A stretch of 64,000 nt of DNA from Chryseobacterium ginsenosidimutans (GCF_030823405.1 NZ_JAUSXC010000001.1:3083001-3147000), one strand, 5' to 3'; counted from the stretch's first letter, positions 43,553-53,781 are shown. Numbers and translations are program-made. The notes: generated by a model from the letters alone, not told the origin.

Positions 43553-44158
43553 TTATTTGGCCTTACCAACTTTTTTAATTTCGCCTAAAAGTTTGTTGAG
43601 AAACCTTTGCTGTTGTGTATCTTCCTTAAAAAAACGCTGATAGGTCACACCACAATCTGAGATATCAACAATATTTTTTGTATCAAAGGTCCAGTCATCC
43701 GTGTTTTTGACCAAAACTCCCAATTCTTCATCACAGCTTTGCCACATTTCTGAAAACTCAGTTTTCCTGTCATCACGTAATTGACCAAAATTTGCACTGA
43801 CAGAAAATCCCTTCATTTCAGGATTGAAAAATTTTGTGATCATATAGACAGGCACGCCACCCCACTCGATCGTTTTTCCTTTTGGAAGCTCTATACCGGT
43901 AAGTTTTTTTTCATTCATTATTCTGTCTTGCTGTCCTTCCCTGAAAAACTGTTCTTCATACGTCAGTTTTGTTCCTTTAGGCAATACTATTTTTTTGACC
44001 GTCACGGGCTCGGTTGTAATAAAATAAGGGTAATCCGGTGCTCTACCTCCATTTGGGTTTCCCATACTGCTCAATCCATCGAGTACAATGAAACATCCTA
44101 TCGCTAATAAAGTGATAAGTGCCAAAATTCCTATGATAATGTAATTTCTTTTACTCAT
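43553..44158 (-). CDS. Hypothetical membrane-anchored protein (201 aa)
   Basis: One N-terminal helix (about 6-27, YIIIGILALITLLAIGCFIV) anchors an extracytoplasmic domain. Phrases such as EPVTVKKIVLPKGTKLTYEEQFF and GIELPKGKTIEWGGVPVYMI suggest repeated beta hairpins in a lipocalin- or immunity-like fold, but no family is recognised. Two Cys in the domain (QSCDEE and DISDCGV) could form a disulfide. Confidence 0.6.
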   Translation of the reverse strand: MSKRNYIIIGILALITLLAIGCFIVLDGLSSMGNPNGGRAPDYPYFITTEPVTVKKIVLPKGTKLTYEEQFFREGQQDRIMNEKKLTGIELPKGKTIEWGGVPVYMITKFFNPEMKGFSVSANFGQLRDDRKTEFSEMWQSCDEELGVLVKNTDDWTFDTKNIVDISDCGVTYQRFFKEDTQQQRFLNKLLGEIKKVGKAK

Positions 44159-44600
44159 TAGATTTTTTAAGATAACTTGTATTGATTTACTTTTTAAGCA
44201 ATTACAACTGTCATTTCAATAATTGCAGTTATGCTAATTTACCTCATTTTTTATACCAGGTAAGAATTATTTTGGTACTTCTCAATTTCTGATAATTAGT
44301 TTAAGAAGTTTTGGAAAAGGGCTATATCAAAAACAAGGTAAGGTAATGTATTATTACTTTATTATTGAATTCATAAAGATTCAATCCCGAATTTTTGAAA
44401 CTCTATCCGACGAAGCGTGTAAGTTAAAAAGTCAGTGCTTGGATTGTATAATCTGAGCCTTAGTGATAAGAATTACAAATCTGAAATAAATTTATCTTTG
44501 GTCATTTTAGATCACACAAGTATAGTATAGCACCATGTCATATACTATAGCAATCACCTTTAGTAATTTCAAAATCTAAAAAAACAATTAGCAAATTATT
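44159..44600. other. Intergenic stretch without recognisable features
   Basis: About 440 nt, AT-rich; no reading frame, hairpin terminator or clear promoter was found on either strand. Confidence 0.4.
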
Positions 44601-44804
44601 TTACCGTATAAAAGATAAAATTTCATTAAATGGTTTTCCGAAAATAATTCCATATAAGGAAACCAAAAATAAAACACCTGTAATAATTAAAAAAACGGGC
44701 TTGTATCTGAATACCATCCCTTTCCTTTGGGTGTACCTGTAATTGATGTAGGTGCCTATTAAAAAAACACCCGTAAATAAGATTATAAAATAATTTATTT
44801 GCAT
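44601..44804 (-). CDS. Hypothetical small membrane protein (67 aa)
   Basis: Two hydrophobic helices (about 4-20 and 36-54) separated by a basic loop, INYRYTQRKGMVFRYKP, give a hairpin topology with an inside-positive loop. Unrecognised; plausible because of the clean topology and the same strand as its neighbours. Confidence 0.5.
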   Translation of the reverse strand: MQINYFIILFTGVFLIGTYINYRYTQRKGMVFRYKPVFLIITGVLFLVSLYGIIFGKPFNEILSFIR

Positions 44805-44926
44805 AATAATTTTAAATTAGTGATGTTTTATCAGTTTCTTTAGTCATAATTTTTCTATCCTTTTTAAAGTAGTTCATTTCAATTCTTTCTAAAAATCAAT
44901 AAAATGCTGTGGCTGGCATATTTGTA

Positions 44927-45412
44927 TCACTTTATTTTGTCAATTCGTACTTCAACAGGATAAATTGATGTTTTTCCAACTTCAAATGACACTTCTACCT
45001 TATCATTCGTTGTCAGTGGTTTACCTTCATTATCATAAAATATTGTTTTATCAGATCCACGTCCCGCATTTTCAGGAACAAAAACGCTGTTATGTCCGTT
45101 TTCTGCCCATTTCATCTCTACGGGTGTAATAGTTTCCCCGTCATCTCCCGGTGTCGTATTGACATATACTGTCTGTGGTCTGTCAATGTAAACAGTCATT
45201 CCGGCTGAATAATTCAAATAGCCTGCGATAGAAAAACGTTTCCCCTCATTGGCCTCTTTATCAGCAAGAATTTTTTGTATTGCTGTCTTTGAGGATTCCA
45301 TTGGTGTCCCTTTTTCACGGTTTTTACCACTTTCAAAATATGAGCATGAAGCGACTGTAAATAGTGTTCCTGCAATTGCTGCTGTCAAAAAAAATGTTTT
45401 TTTAGTTTTCAT
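44927..45412 (-). CDS. Hypothetical lipoprotein (161 aa)
   Basis: An N-terminal signal with lipobox VASC (Cys23) is followed by a domain with QKILADKEANEGKRFSIAGY and DKVEVSFEVGKTSIYPVEVR, the spacing expected for an OB-fold/tRNA_anti-like lipoprotein. No conserved catalytic residues are seen. Function unknown. Confidence 0.6.
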   Translation of the reverse strand: MKTKKTFFLTAAIAGTLFTVASCSYFESGKNREKGTPMESSKTAIQKILADKEANEGKRFSIAGYLNYSAGMTVYIDRPQTVYVNTTPGDDGETITPVEMKWAENGHNSVFVPENAGRGSDKTIFYDNEGKPLTTNDKVEVSFEVGKTSIYPVEVRIDKIK

Positions 45413-45690
45413 ATTATATTTTTAATGATGTTTTTGTTTCGTATAATACCTATATGCCTTGTCTTTATTACGCTCTTAGAATGCACTGATTATATGATAA
45501 CTATCAGTTCATTTTTCAAGCTTTAATTATATATCTGAAAACGAAAACACACCAAGATTCACCACAATTATTACCAGGTTAAAATACAAAAAATATAATT
45601 TACAGAAAAATAGGAATTTATGACAGATGTACTGACAACTATCCATATATAAATATTGGATGAATTCGTTTGCTGTTGTTGCAAGTTCAA

Positions 45691-45720
45691 AAGTCGCATC
45701 AATCTAACTCGATACGACTT
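45691..45720. other. Isolated hairpin in a 525-nt gene-free gap
   Basis: AAGTCGCATC and GATACGACTT pair at 9 of 10 positions around a 10-nt loop, with no T-run. The rest of 45413-45937 shows nothing else. Confidence 0.35.
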
Positions 45721-45937
45721 GGATCTTCTAAAACTTTTATATTCCTATTTTATACAGTTTACATAGATAGATTGTAAATCAACTGCTGGCTAGATATTCA
45801 AATGCTAAGCTTAAAAAAACCGTAAAACAGTATTGATTGGCTCTATAAAACCTGATCATTGACATTACCAAAAGAAAAATTTTTATTACAAATTAAGGTG
45901 GTCTTATCTTAGAGAAGTTGTTATTTTAGTAAACTGT

Positions 45938-46561
45938 TTAATTGCGGTTACCGCTTTTAGCCTGCCTTACGGACTGATTATCTTTTAAGTTAAGCCTGTA
46001 AACCAGTGTTAATCTGTAGCGAGCCGCATTGGGAATGTTGGTATGACCGATCGAATAGTCTGATCCTACAGTCTTGGTATTGATCTTACGAAGACCAAAA
46101 AGGTTGCTTACATCAAATGAAACCGTTGCCTTATCCTTTAAAAAGACCTTGCTACATCCTAGATCGATACTGTGGATAGCATTTGTATGGGTTTGGGAGG
46201 TTGCATTTGCACCCCTGAAATTATACAGCGTCTGGAAAGCCAGTTTATTCTTAAGTTTCAACTGTGCACTTAAACGGGCAGTTAATGTATTTCCCGAATA
46301 ATTGAAACTTTGGTTCTGATAATCCCCTTTTTCTACATAATGAAATAGATTAAGCTCGGTATTCACCTGTAGCCATTTCACAGGATTGTAAAGGATCGAC
46401 AACTCCAGACCACTCCGCATTTCATTATTGATGTTCACCGGCATGGTAATAAACAATCCATCTGCATTCCTATATGTATAGTCCTCAATCACCCCTTTGT
46501 TATTTTGATAGTAGAGGGAAGGGTTGAAAGTAATTGTTTTCCAATTCTTTAGAAAAGCTAT
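45938..46561 (-). pseudogene. TonB-dependent receptor, C-terminal fragment
   Basis: About 208 codons ending the frame are a typical barrel end of an OMP_b-brl_3 receptor (TITFNPSLYYQNNKG, NNEMRSGLELSILYNPVKWL, TVSFDVSNLFGLRKIN, YRLTLVYRL). The signal peptide, plug and most strands are missing. Upstream of about 46561 the frame only continues as antisense of the LytS kinase. It is cut at the same point where that kinase starts. Confidence 0.75.
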
Positions 46562-46567
46562 TTCCTC

Positions 46568-47725
46568 ATGGCAGGAGCATTTCTCATTGCAGCTGTTTAT
46601 TACTTTTTCATCTACCTGAATAGCAAACGAAGACAAAAAGATATTCTCATCTTTGGTACCATATGCCTGCTTTTTTTTGCCCTGCTGATTATGGAATACC
46701 TCAAGTTCCATGTTGTAATCCCCTATTCCAAGTTCTTTATCCGTCTTGAGATCATCGGCTGGCTAACCTTTGCCAATGCACTTCTCGTTCCGTGGTATTT
46801 TATCATCCAGTTTAATTTTAAAAAAGAAAAATGGCTGATGGCCTGTCTTCTTTTATCACTGCTATTGTTATACTGGCAAAATTATGGGCATTATGACCTG
46901 ACTGCGCGCCTCTACAGCCTGGCCATGCTGATATCCGCTTTCATTATTGTCCTTAATGGTATCATTCAGAAAGAAAAAGGAGGTTTTATTGCTTTGATTG
47001 CGCTTTTGGCAAGTGCATTAGTGAATAGGTTCATTGTCTATGATTATGGACTGTTTATCAGCTTTACCCTCATTGTGCTGTCCATGCTTTATCTTCATTC
47101 CATCCGGGCAAGCGCCATTGAGGCAGAACACCAGAATGCACTTTTGCTTTCCTCAAGGCTGCAATTGGAGCTTCTCAAAAAGAATATTCAGCCTCATTTT
47201 TTAAGAAATACCCTTACTTCTATGATGGACTGGGTGGAAGAATCTCCCAAGGAAGGATCCCGATTCATACAAGCACTCGCTGCAGAATTTGATATCATGA
47301 ACGAGATCTCAGAGCAGACTCTTATTCCCATAGCTAAAGAACTGGAGCTTTGCCGGCAGCATTTATCCGTTATGGGTTTTCGTAAAGAGGTCAATTACAG
47401 CTGGGAAGAGACGGGAATAGATGAAACGCAACTAATACCACCTGCGATCATTCATACTATGCTCGAGAACGGTATTACCCATAGTGAGCCGCTTCCCGGA
47501 AATTCAGTTAAATTTTTGATCCACTATTCGTTAACAAAAGAGGCTCATCAGTATATCTTTGAAACCAATGCGAAGAACCGGCAAGCAATGACAAACCGCC
47601 CAGGTGGTAATGGATTTAAATATATCAAAGCACGTCTGGCAGAAAGCTACGGTCAGAACTGGACATTCGAATCGGGCCCTACAAAAGATGGCTGGAGGTC
47701 TACCTTTCAAATTTTAAGACAATGA
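46568..47725 (+). CDS. LytS-type sensor histidine kinase, probably 5'-truncated
   Basis: The 385-residue frame starts MAGAFLIAAVYYFFIYLNSK, which in 7TMR-DISM kinases is the first helix after an extracellular sensor domain, so the sensor is likely lost. About six to seven TM helices run to 178; then comes a His-kinase (LytS) domain with His210 in NIQPHFLRNTL (Arg replaces the usual Phe) and an ATPase region with PAIIHTMLENGITH and GGNGFKYIKARL. It overlaps the regulator gene by 4 nt. Whether it is expressed without its original promoter is doubtful. Confidence 0.75.
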   Translation: MAGAFLIAAVYYFFIYLNSKRRQKDILIFGTICLLFFALLIMEYLKFHVVIPYSKFFIRLEIIGWLTFANALLVPWYFIIQFNFKKEKWLMACLLLSLLLLYWQNYGHYDLTARLYSLAMLISAFIIVLNGIIQKEKGGFIALIALLASALVNRFIVYDYGLFISFTLIVLSMLYLHSIRASAIEAEHQNALLLSSRLQLELLKKNIQPHFLRNTLTSMMDWVEESPKEGSRFIQALAAEFDIMNEISEQTLIPIAKELELCRQHLSVMGFRKEVNYSWEETGIDETQLIPPAIIHTMLENGITHSEPLPGNSVKFLIHYSLTKEAHQYIFETNAKNRQAMTNRPGGNGFKYIKARLAESYGQNWTFESGPTKDGWRSTFQILRQ

Positions 47726-48420
47726 ATATATTAATCATAGAAGACGAGGCTCGTATTGCCCGCCGTTTGGAGCGCATGACCGCTGAATTCTTTGCAGATG
47801 AGCCGTCCAGCATTCTCGTCTGTGATTCTCTGCAAAAGGGAGTTGATCAAATTGCAAATCAAATTCCCGACCTGTTATTACTCGATCTGAACCTCAATGG
47901 TGACAATGGTTTTGATGTATTGGAAAAAATGGTGGCGGCATCTTTCCATACGATTATCGTTTCAGCCAATATTGATAAAGCGATTACGGCTTTTGCCTAT
48001 GGTGTGCTCGACTTTGTGCCCAAACCTTTTGATCAGGAAAGGTTTTTTAAGGCTTTGACAAGATTTGTCAGCCCTGTCCTAAAATCGGATAAAGGCATTA
48101 AATATCTGGCCGTCAAGAGGGCCGGACAGGTGCGGCTGGTTAGCATTGCAGAGGTGATTTACATCAAAGGAGCAGGCATCTACACAGAGCTGCATCTTAA
48201 GAACGGACAAAAAGAACTCCATGATAAATCGCTTGAGCTTTTGCAACAACTTCTTCCCCATAGATTTGAACGCATCCATCGATCTTTTCTAGTCAATTTT
48301 GAGCAGATCGAAAAGATATCCATCAACCCAGGCACCCGTTACATCGCACTGCTTAAGACAGGTGAAATTCTGCCTGTGGGACGTTCCAAGTATAAGGAAC
48401 TAAAAAATAAAATTATTTGA
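47722..48420 (+). CDS. LytTR family response regulator
   Basis: The 232-residue protein has a receiver with acidic ED at 7-8, Asp55 (LLLLDLNLNGDNG) and Lys near 103 (PKPF), then a LytTR domain at about 130-230 with EVIYIKGAGIYTELHL, FERIHRSFLVNFEQI and LPVGRSKYKEL. The ATGA overlap with the kinase stop indicates coupled translation, the standard LytS/LytTR arrangement. Confidence 0.92.
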   Translation: MNILIIEDEARIARRLERMTAEFFADEPSSILVCDSLQKGVDQIANQIPDLLLLDLNLNGDNGFDVLEKMVAASFHTIIVSANIDKAITAFAYGVLDFVPKPFDQERFFKALTRFVSPVLKSDKGIKYLAVKRAGQVRLVSIAEVIYIKGAGIYTELHLKNGQKELHDKSLELLQQLLPHRFERIHRSFLVNFEQIEKISINPGTRYIALLKTGEILPVGRSKYKELKNKII

Positions 48421-48491
48421 CCCATCCAAAAAAAAGATCAGTTGAGTATAGCTTATCGATCATCATAGCTATAAGACGCTTTTAATACTTA

Positions 48492-48535
48492 TTTAATTTG
48501 GCTCAAGCAAATTAAATCATCGATAAAACTGTTTG
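48492..48535. repeat. Direct repeat, left copy, flanking the DUF2911/SSS/PIG-L cassette
   Basis: TTTAATTTGGCT...ATAAAACTGTTTG matches 53735-53778 at about 36 of 44 positions in the same orientation. Confidence 0.6.
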
Positions 48536-48593
48536 TATAAACACTTGTCTAGAATTACAATGTAATCTGATATAATATTAGATTTTAAACAAA

Positions 48594-48617
48594 AAAATCC
48601 CGGATTAACGGGATTTT
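48594..48617 (-). terminator. Terminator after the DUF2911 gene
   Basis: AAAATCCCG (48594-48602) pairs with CGGGATTTT (48609-48617); the A-run becomes a T-run on the minus strand. Confidence 0.75.
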
Positions 48618-48635
48618 AATTTTCTAATATCAAAT

Positions 48636-49154
48636 TTATTTTATCTCTACAGGAACTGAGATTTTATCCCAATCCATTGTGAATCCATTATTGTTTATTT
48701 TATAAACTAAAGCTTCTTGTGTTGCTTTTAAAGCTTTTGTTTTAACATCAACACGCAAAGCATCTTTAGCTTCTTCGTATTTATAAGCGCCCCATTGTTT
48801 AGGCTCTTTGTTAAAAATCGCAGTCCATGTTCCGGTTTCTTTAGGGATTAAGAAAAAGCTATATTTACCTGCAGGCAGTTTTTTACCCTGAACGGTAATG
48901 TCTTTATTCGTTTCGAAAGTAGTTGCCTCATTGGCACCCGCACGCCAAACTTTATTATAAGCTTCCAAACCACCCCAGATTGTACGCCCTTTAACAGAAG
49001 GACTGCTATAGGCAATTGTAATGGTTGCATCTTTAATTTTTCCCGTTGCAGTTGCCGGAGGACTCGCAGGTTTTTTAGTATCCTGAGCAAATGCATTTAC
49101 TGAAATCGTCATTGCAGCCAAAATCATGGTAGCAGATTTAATCATTGTTTTCAT
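48636..49154 (-). CDS. DUF2911 secreted protein
   Basis: The 172-residue protein has a signal peptide ending AFAQ (about 24), then the DUF2911 core [45 protein letters not shown] and [11 protein letters not shown]. Periplasmic or exported; biochemical role unknown. A second DUF2911 gene lies at 60829-61434 with the same core. It follows the symporter by 37 nt and ends the cassette. Confidence 0.9.
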   Translation of the reverse strand: MKTMIKSATMILAAMTISVNAFAQDTKKPASPPATATGKIKDATITIAYSSPSVKGRTIWGGLEAYNKVWRAGANEATTFETNKDITVQGKKLPAGKYSFFLIPKETGTWTAIFNKEPKQWGAYKYEEAKDALRVDVKTKALKATQEALVYKINNNGFTMDWDKISVPVEIK

Positions 49155-49191
49155 ACTATTTTTTATTTGTTTGTTCTTATCTTTTGTTCGT

Positions 49192-50883
49192 TTACGAATT
49201 TACGGCTTTCGGCTTATAAAATAGCAACCCTATTGCAGAAAATATAATGACTGCTGCAGCCCCGATTACATTAAGCCAAAGGAAAGAAACGATATCGAAT
49301 TGATAAACGGCAATCACCGTAATTTCTGATAAAATTGCCGAAATAAATACATTTGAACCGGTGATTTTTTTATAGTAAAATGCGACAAGAAAAATCCCTA
49401 ATATCGGGCCGTAGAAAAGAGAACCTAATACATTAACCGCTTCAATAAGGGAGCCCATTTGAGTGGCAAACATAGCGACACCGATTGAGAAAATCCCCCA
49501 CGCTAAAGTGTGAAGACGACTGTACCTCAATTCGGTGGCATCATCAGGAATTTCTTTTTTAAATATCAAATGAACATCTTTTAATGAGCAGGCGGCAAGA
49601 GAATTCAGCGCTGCTGAAATTGAACCCCAGCTCGCCAGAAAAATGACGGCAAACAGTAAACCTATCATTCCTGCAGGCAGCGTATTTTTCACGAAATACA
49701 AGAATATATAATTGGTATCCGTTTTCTCCGCATTGTAATTTGATTGATTGATTGCCTCTTCTACCCTACTGTGAAAAGCTTTTACCTCAGTTTGGGTGTT
49801 TTTAAAATCCTGAATTGTCTTGTTAAGTTGGGGTGATTGAGTTTCTTTTAACTTTAAAATTTCTTTCGATTCTGCGTTAAATTTTACTTGTAAATTCTGA
49901 TGCTCTTTTTCAAATACCGCAGCCTGGTCAGGTTTTGTTTCCTTTAAATGTTGATAAGAGCGTTCGTTAAAATAAATCGGAGCCGGTTTTAGAGAAAAGA
50001 ACGCGAAAAGCAGAGCACCAATCAAAAGAATGGCAAACTGCATCGGAATTTTAACCAATCCGTTCAACAGCAAGCCCATTTTTGCATTGGTATTGTTTTT
50101 CGCAGTAATATACCTCCCGACCTGACTCTGGTCAGTACCGAAATAAGAAAGTGCCAGAAAAAAGCCGCCAATCAGCCCACTCCAAATATTGTATTTATCT
50201 TTCCAATCGAATTCTGTGGTAATTACATTGAGCTTTCCGGATTTTCCCGCCAGATAAAGCGCATCCTTAAAACCAATTCCATTCGGCATATTTTGAATAA
50301 GTAAATACCCTGCAAAAGCCATTGTTCCCAGAATAATGAGAAACTGTAATTTTTGAGTGTGAGCGATCGCTTTTGCACCGCCAACATAGGTGTAAATCAA
50401 CAGAATACCGCCTGTCAAAACATTAGTTAAGTAAATATTCCAGTTTAGAACGCTTGATAGAATGATACTCGGAGCGTAAATACTGATTCCTGTTGATAAG
50501 CCTCTGGAAAAAAGAAAAAGCAGTGAAGTAAGTACCCTTGTTTTTTTATCAAAACGGTTTTCCAAATATTCATAGGCGGTGTAAACATTTAAGCGCTGAA
50601 AAATCGGGATGAAAGTGATACAGATAACAATCATCGCCAAAGGCAACCCAAAGTAATATTGAACGAAACGCATCCCGTCTGTGTAAGCCTGCCCCGGTGC
50701 CGAAAGAAAAGTAATGGCGCTTGCCTGCGTGGCCATAATACCAATCAGCACAATATACCAGGGCATTTTATTATCTGCTTTCAGGTATGATTCGTTGCTT
50801 TTTTGACCACGACCGATGAATACGCCGTAAACAACCACTGCAACCAATGTAAAAATAAGAACGGTCCAATCTATAGTACTCAT
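49192..50883 (-). CDS. Sodium/solute symporter (SSS family)
   Basis: The 563-residue protein has about 13 TM helices and SSS signatures ([34 protein letters not shown]). A hydrophilic coiled-coil insert of about 100 residues (about 300-400, with [19 protein letters not shown]) interrupts the membrane core, longer than in sugar symporters of known structure. The start ATG overlaps the stop of the 34-residue peptide. Genomic coupling to a PIG-L deacetylase suggests uptake of the sugar or sugar-acid that enzyme releases; the substrate is unproven. Confidence 0.92.
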   Translation of the reverse strand: MSTIDWTVLIFTLVAVVVYGVFIGRGQKSNESYLKADNKMPWYIVLIGIMATQASAITFLSAPGQAYTDGMRFVQYYFGLPLAMIVICITFIPIFQRLNVYTAYEYLENRFDKKTRVLTSLLFLFSRGLSTGISIYAPSIILSSVLNWNIYLTNVLTGGILLIYTYVGGAKAIAHTQKLQFLIILGTMAFAGYLLIQNMPNGIGFKDALYLAGKSGKLNVITTEFDWKDKYNIWSGLIGGFFLALSYFGTDQSQVGRYITAKNNTNAKMGLLLNGLVKIPMQFAILLIGALLFAFFSLKPAPIYFNERSYQHLKETKPDQAAVFEKEHQNLQVKFNAESKEILKLKETQSPQLNKTIQDFKNTQTEVKAFHSRVEEAINQSNYNAEKTDTNYIFLYFVKNTLPAGMIGLLFAVIFLASWGSISAALNSLAACSLKDVHLIFKKEIPDDATELRYSRLHTLAWGIFSIGVAMFATQMGSLIEAVNVLGSLFYGPILGIFLVAFYYKKITGSNVFISAILSEITVIAVYQFDIVSFLWLNVIGAAAVIIFSAIGLLFYKPKAVNS

Positions 50884-50984
50884 GCCCAGAATTTAGTAAA
50901 CAAATAATAAAATGCGATCTGAACTATTAATGCAACAGCTAATAGTATGTACCAGGTATTCCAGTTTTTAAGTTGATTCTTCAT
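50880..50984 (-). CDS. 34-residue single-TM peptide coupled to symporter
   Basis: ATG at 50984 to TGA at 50880 encodes MKNQLKNWNTWYILLAVALI followed by [14 protein letters not shown]: an amphipathic basic N-terminus and one helix. Its ATG overlaps the TGA of the deacetylase by one base (TGATG), and its TGA overlaps the symporter ATG (ATGA), so all three are translationally coupled. This strongly argues for a real microprotein, perhaps a symporter subunit. Confidence 0.7.
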   Translation of the reverse strand: MKNQLKNWNTWYILLAVALIVQIAFYYLFTKFWA

Positions 50985-53488
50985 CAGTTTTTCTGTACAG
51001 ATAAAAAGTTTAAAAATAAACGTGCCGCACCCACATTTCCCGCAGGCAACTGTCTGAAAAATGCCAACGGTGTATAAATAAAATTACCCTTCCCGTATTT
51101 AGCATATAAAGTTGACCCCTGCAAAGGCTCTTCATTGGTATCGTGCATTTCAAAAAGTGGTTCATACGCTGCATCCCATTGATCAGGGAAATAAGCACCA
51201 CGCTCCTGTACCCAGCCTTTAAAATCATCCGCAGTAATTTTGTTTGGAAAGTTCAGTAATTTATGATTTGGATTTAAAAACGTAACCACAGCATTTTCTT
51301 CGGTAACCCGCTTATTGGCAATGCTGAAATTGTACATTCCCAATTGATCAACAGTTGTATCCTGATTGGTGTTATACTGCATCACCAAATTACCTCCAGC
51401 TTTTACATAAGACCATAAAAAAGGCATCCAACGACCCAACTTTTTCTCCGTGTTATTGGCACGAATACCCAATACGATGGCATCATATTGAGATAACCTG
51501 TTTTGACTGCCGGTTCCGCCGGTTTCATCTAATTTGCCATAAAAATCTTCATCTTTCAAGACATCGACCTGAATACCTGCAATGCGTAGGAACTCAGGAA
51601 TGAAATCGCCCGCACCTTGTATGTAACCCACTTTTTTAACCTTCGCCTGAATATCGCCTTTCATTACAATTACAGTTGCAGGCGCAAAATATTGTAAAGA
51701 GGGTAAATCCGGATACTGAATTAATGCCTGTTTTTTATTATAAGTTACTCCATCTGCAACAAAATTGGCATCCAATTGCAAACGAGATGAATTTATTGAG
51801 GCAAGCTTTGTTTTTGAAATAACGTAATCGGCGGTAAAATCTTTCCCATTTATCGATTTTAAATCACCGCCACCTAATCTTTCTCCTTTATACATCAGGT
51901 TTACTTTCCCGTTGTTGAACTGTTTGTTGGAATTAACCTTAAAATTCAAACTCAAATGCAAATCTTCATTTTCTTTGACCAGATAAAGTGCTTGCGTAAA
52001 CTTCAGTTCCAAGGCGGAAACAATTCGTAAAGCTTCCACAACATCACCGCGCACAGGGTCTAATTTCTTGAAAGATAAAGGAAGTTTAACCTGAAATTTT
52101 TCGGAACCAATTTTTAAATCAAGCAAAACATTCAGTGGTGATTCTGCCTCGGGTAAACCGATTAAAGTATCATTCGGAACCGAGAAAGTTGCCGCATTCG
52201 TAGGTAGTTTTGCCAACCAGTATGGTTCTGTGAGTGCTGCATCTTCAGGAATCTGAATTTCGTGCTGAATGGTAATTAAAGAATCTTTTGACAGTTTTCT
52301 GTTGAAGTTTTCTGATTGACTCAACCATTTTACATTGTCTAAAACGACAGGATTTGTAGCTCTTGAAATCAGATTTAACCTGAAATTGTGATTTTCTCCA
52401 GCAACAGCTTCAGCCTGATTGGTAACAACTTCTCCCATAAATCCAGCACAGCTTAAAATGATATTGTCGAGTGCCGTAATTTTATCCTTTTTTAGATCTA
52501 AATCTTGTAGTGCCATAACCTTTTTTCGTAAAACAAGCAAAGCGGGCACACTGAGATCAGGATTATTGAAATTAAAAGCAGAAATAATTTTATCTAATGA
52601 TTGGTCAATATCAGCTTTTCCTTTTGCAGTCCATGTTTTAACTACTCCATCAAAAAGTGTTGCTTTTGCAGGCTCGCCAATAACATGGGAAAAATATTCA
52701 GTTCTGATGCCGGCTACAGAATGTGTTCCCGCACCCTGGCTTTTATGTAAACTTCTACTTAATCCTGCCAATTCTCCATAGCCCATTCCCAATTGCGCAT
52801 CATATTGCCCAACGGTAACTTTCAGTTGATTTTCAGCTGTGGTATTGACCCCACCAAAGCGGAAAGTATTCCACAATACGCGTTTTGGCTGCCATACATT
52901 GACATATTTTAATTGATCTGGGAAAGCAGTTTTATCTCCCGCCAGTTTAAAAGCTTTTTCCGCAACCACAGCCGAAGCCGCATGTTGTCCGTGACCTGCC
53001 GCAGCAGTAGGAGGAAAACGACAAATGATAACATCAGGACGGAATTTACGGATTACCCAAACTACATCAGCTATAATGCTATTTTCATCCCATTGTTTAA
53101 AGGTATCGGTCGTATTTTTAGAGAACCCGAAATCAATCGCCCGGGTAAAAAACTGTTGGGCACCGTCTAATTTTCTTGCCTCTAAAAGCTCATGCGTTCT
53201 GATTAAACCCAATGCCGCACCCTGCTCGGTGCCTAATAAATTCTGGCCACCATCACCTCTGGTTAAAGACAGATAGCCCGTTTCTACATTTTGGTCGTTG
53301 ATTAACCAGGAGAGCAATCCTGTATTTTCATCATCGGGATGAGCTGCAAGATATAAAACTTTGGGCAGTTGTTTCAGTGTTTTAAGTTCGCGGTAAATTT
53401 CAGATGATTTTGAGGGCCGAACCTGTTGAGCCGAACAAAAAACGGTAAAGAAGCTAAGGATAAATACAATGATTACTTTTTTGAACAT
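50984..53488 (-). CDS. PIG-L family deacetylase with GATase-like C-terminus
   Basis: ATG at 53488 gives 834 residues with a clear signal peptide (MFKKVIIVFILSFFTVFCSA); an upstream frame to 53566 has no signal and overlaps the promoter. The zinc motif HPDDE is at 50-54 with TRGDGGQN and GHGQHAASA for the remaining ligands. The middle is beta-rich, and the last 200 residues (VGYIQGAGDFIPEFLRIAGI, QYDAIVLGIRANN) resemble a ThuA/GATase fold. It would deacetylate an N-acetylated sugar or lipid-linked sugar in the periplasm; the substrate is unknown. Confidence 0.88.
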   Translation of the reverse strand: MFKKVIIVFILSFFTVFCSAQQVRPSKSSEIYRELKTLKQLPKVLYLAAHPDDENTGLLSWLINDQNVETGYLSLTRGDGGQNLLGTEQGAALGLIRTHELLEARKLDGAQQFFTRAIDFGFSKNTTDTFKQWDENSIIADVVWVIRKFRPDVIICRFPPTAAAGHGQHAASAVVAEKAFKLAGDKTAFPDQLKYVNVWQPKRVLWNTFRFGGVNTTAENQLKVTVGQYDAQLGMGYGELAGLSRSLHKSQGAGTHSVAGIRTEYFSHVIGEPAKATLFDGVVKTWTAKGKADIDQSLDKIISAFNFNNPDLSVPALLVLRKKVMALQDLDLKKDKITALDNIILSCAGFMGEVVTNQAEAVAGENHNFRLNLISRATNPVVLDNVKWLSQSENFNRKLSKDSLITIQHEIQIPEDAALTEPYWLAKLPTNAATFSVPNDTLIGLPEAESPLNVLLDLKIGSEKFQVKLPLSFKKLDPVRGDVVEALRIVSALELKFTQALYLVKENEDLHLSLNFKVNSNKQFNNGKVNLMYKGERLGGGDLKSINGKDFTADYVISKTKLASINSSRLQLDANFVADGVTYNKKQALIQYPDLPSLQYFAPATVIVMKGDIQAKVKKVGYIQGAGDFIPEFLRIAGIQVDVLKDEDFYGKLDETGGTGSQNRLSQYDAIVLGIRANNTEKKLGRWMPFLWSYVKAGGNLVMQYNTNQDTTVDQLGMYNFSIANKRVTEENAVVTFLNPNHKLLNFPNKITADDFKGWVQERGAYFPDQWDAAYEPLFEMHDTNEEPLQGSTLYAKYGKGNFIYTPLAFFRQLPAGNVGAARLFLNFLSVQKN

Positions 53489-53507
53489 TTGAATTTGCTT
53501 TGCGAGG

Positions 53508-53536
53508 CAAATATAAGTAAATCGTTTTTCTTTCAA
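53508..53536 (-). promoter_or_regulatory. Promoter of the PIG-L operon
   Basis: On the minus strand TATATTTG (53515-53508) is preceded by TTG (53536-53534) with an 18-nt spacer, 20 nt before the ATG. Confidence 0.6.
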
Positions 53537-53734
53537 GCTTAAAGAAAAAGCAATTAGCAACTCCACACATTCTATTATATTCTTCGTAAAATCTTTGTGT
53601 GAAAGTAAAAGACAATCAAAGCAAACTAAAGGTCAAGTATGTCAACTTGGATTGTTTTTAATCCTTAAAATTAAATTGCAAGAAGTTTTACCTACAAGAA
53701 AATTATCTGATAAGAAACAAGTTTATAATTCCTG

Positions 53735-53778
53735 TTTAATTTGGCTTAAACGAACCAAGTCATCTATAAAATTGTTTG
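53735..53778. repeat. Direct repeat, right copy, flanking the PIG-L cassette
   Basis: Partner of 48492-48535; it ends 3 nt before the perfect hairpin at 53782. Confidence 0.6.
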
Positions 53779-53781
53779 AAG

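Noticed and set aside
46562..46711. First 50 codons of the 257-codon receptor frame
   Set aside because: They are antisense to the LytS kinase transmembrane region and lack barrel character.
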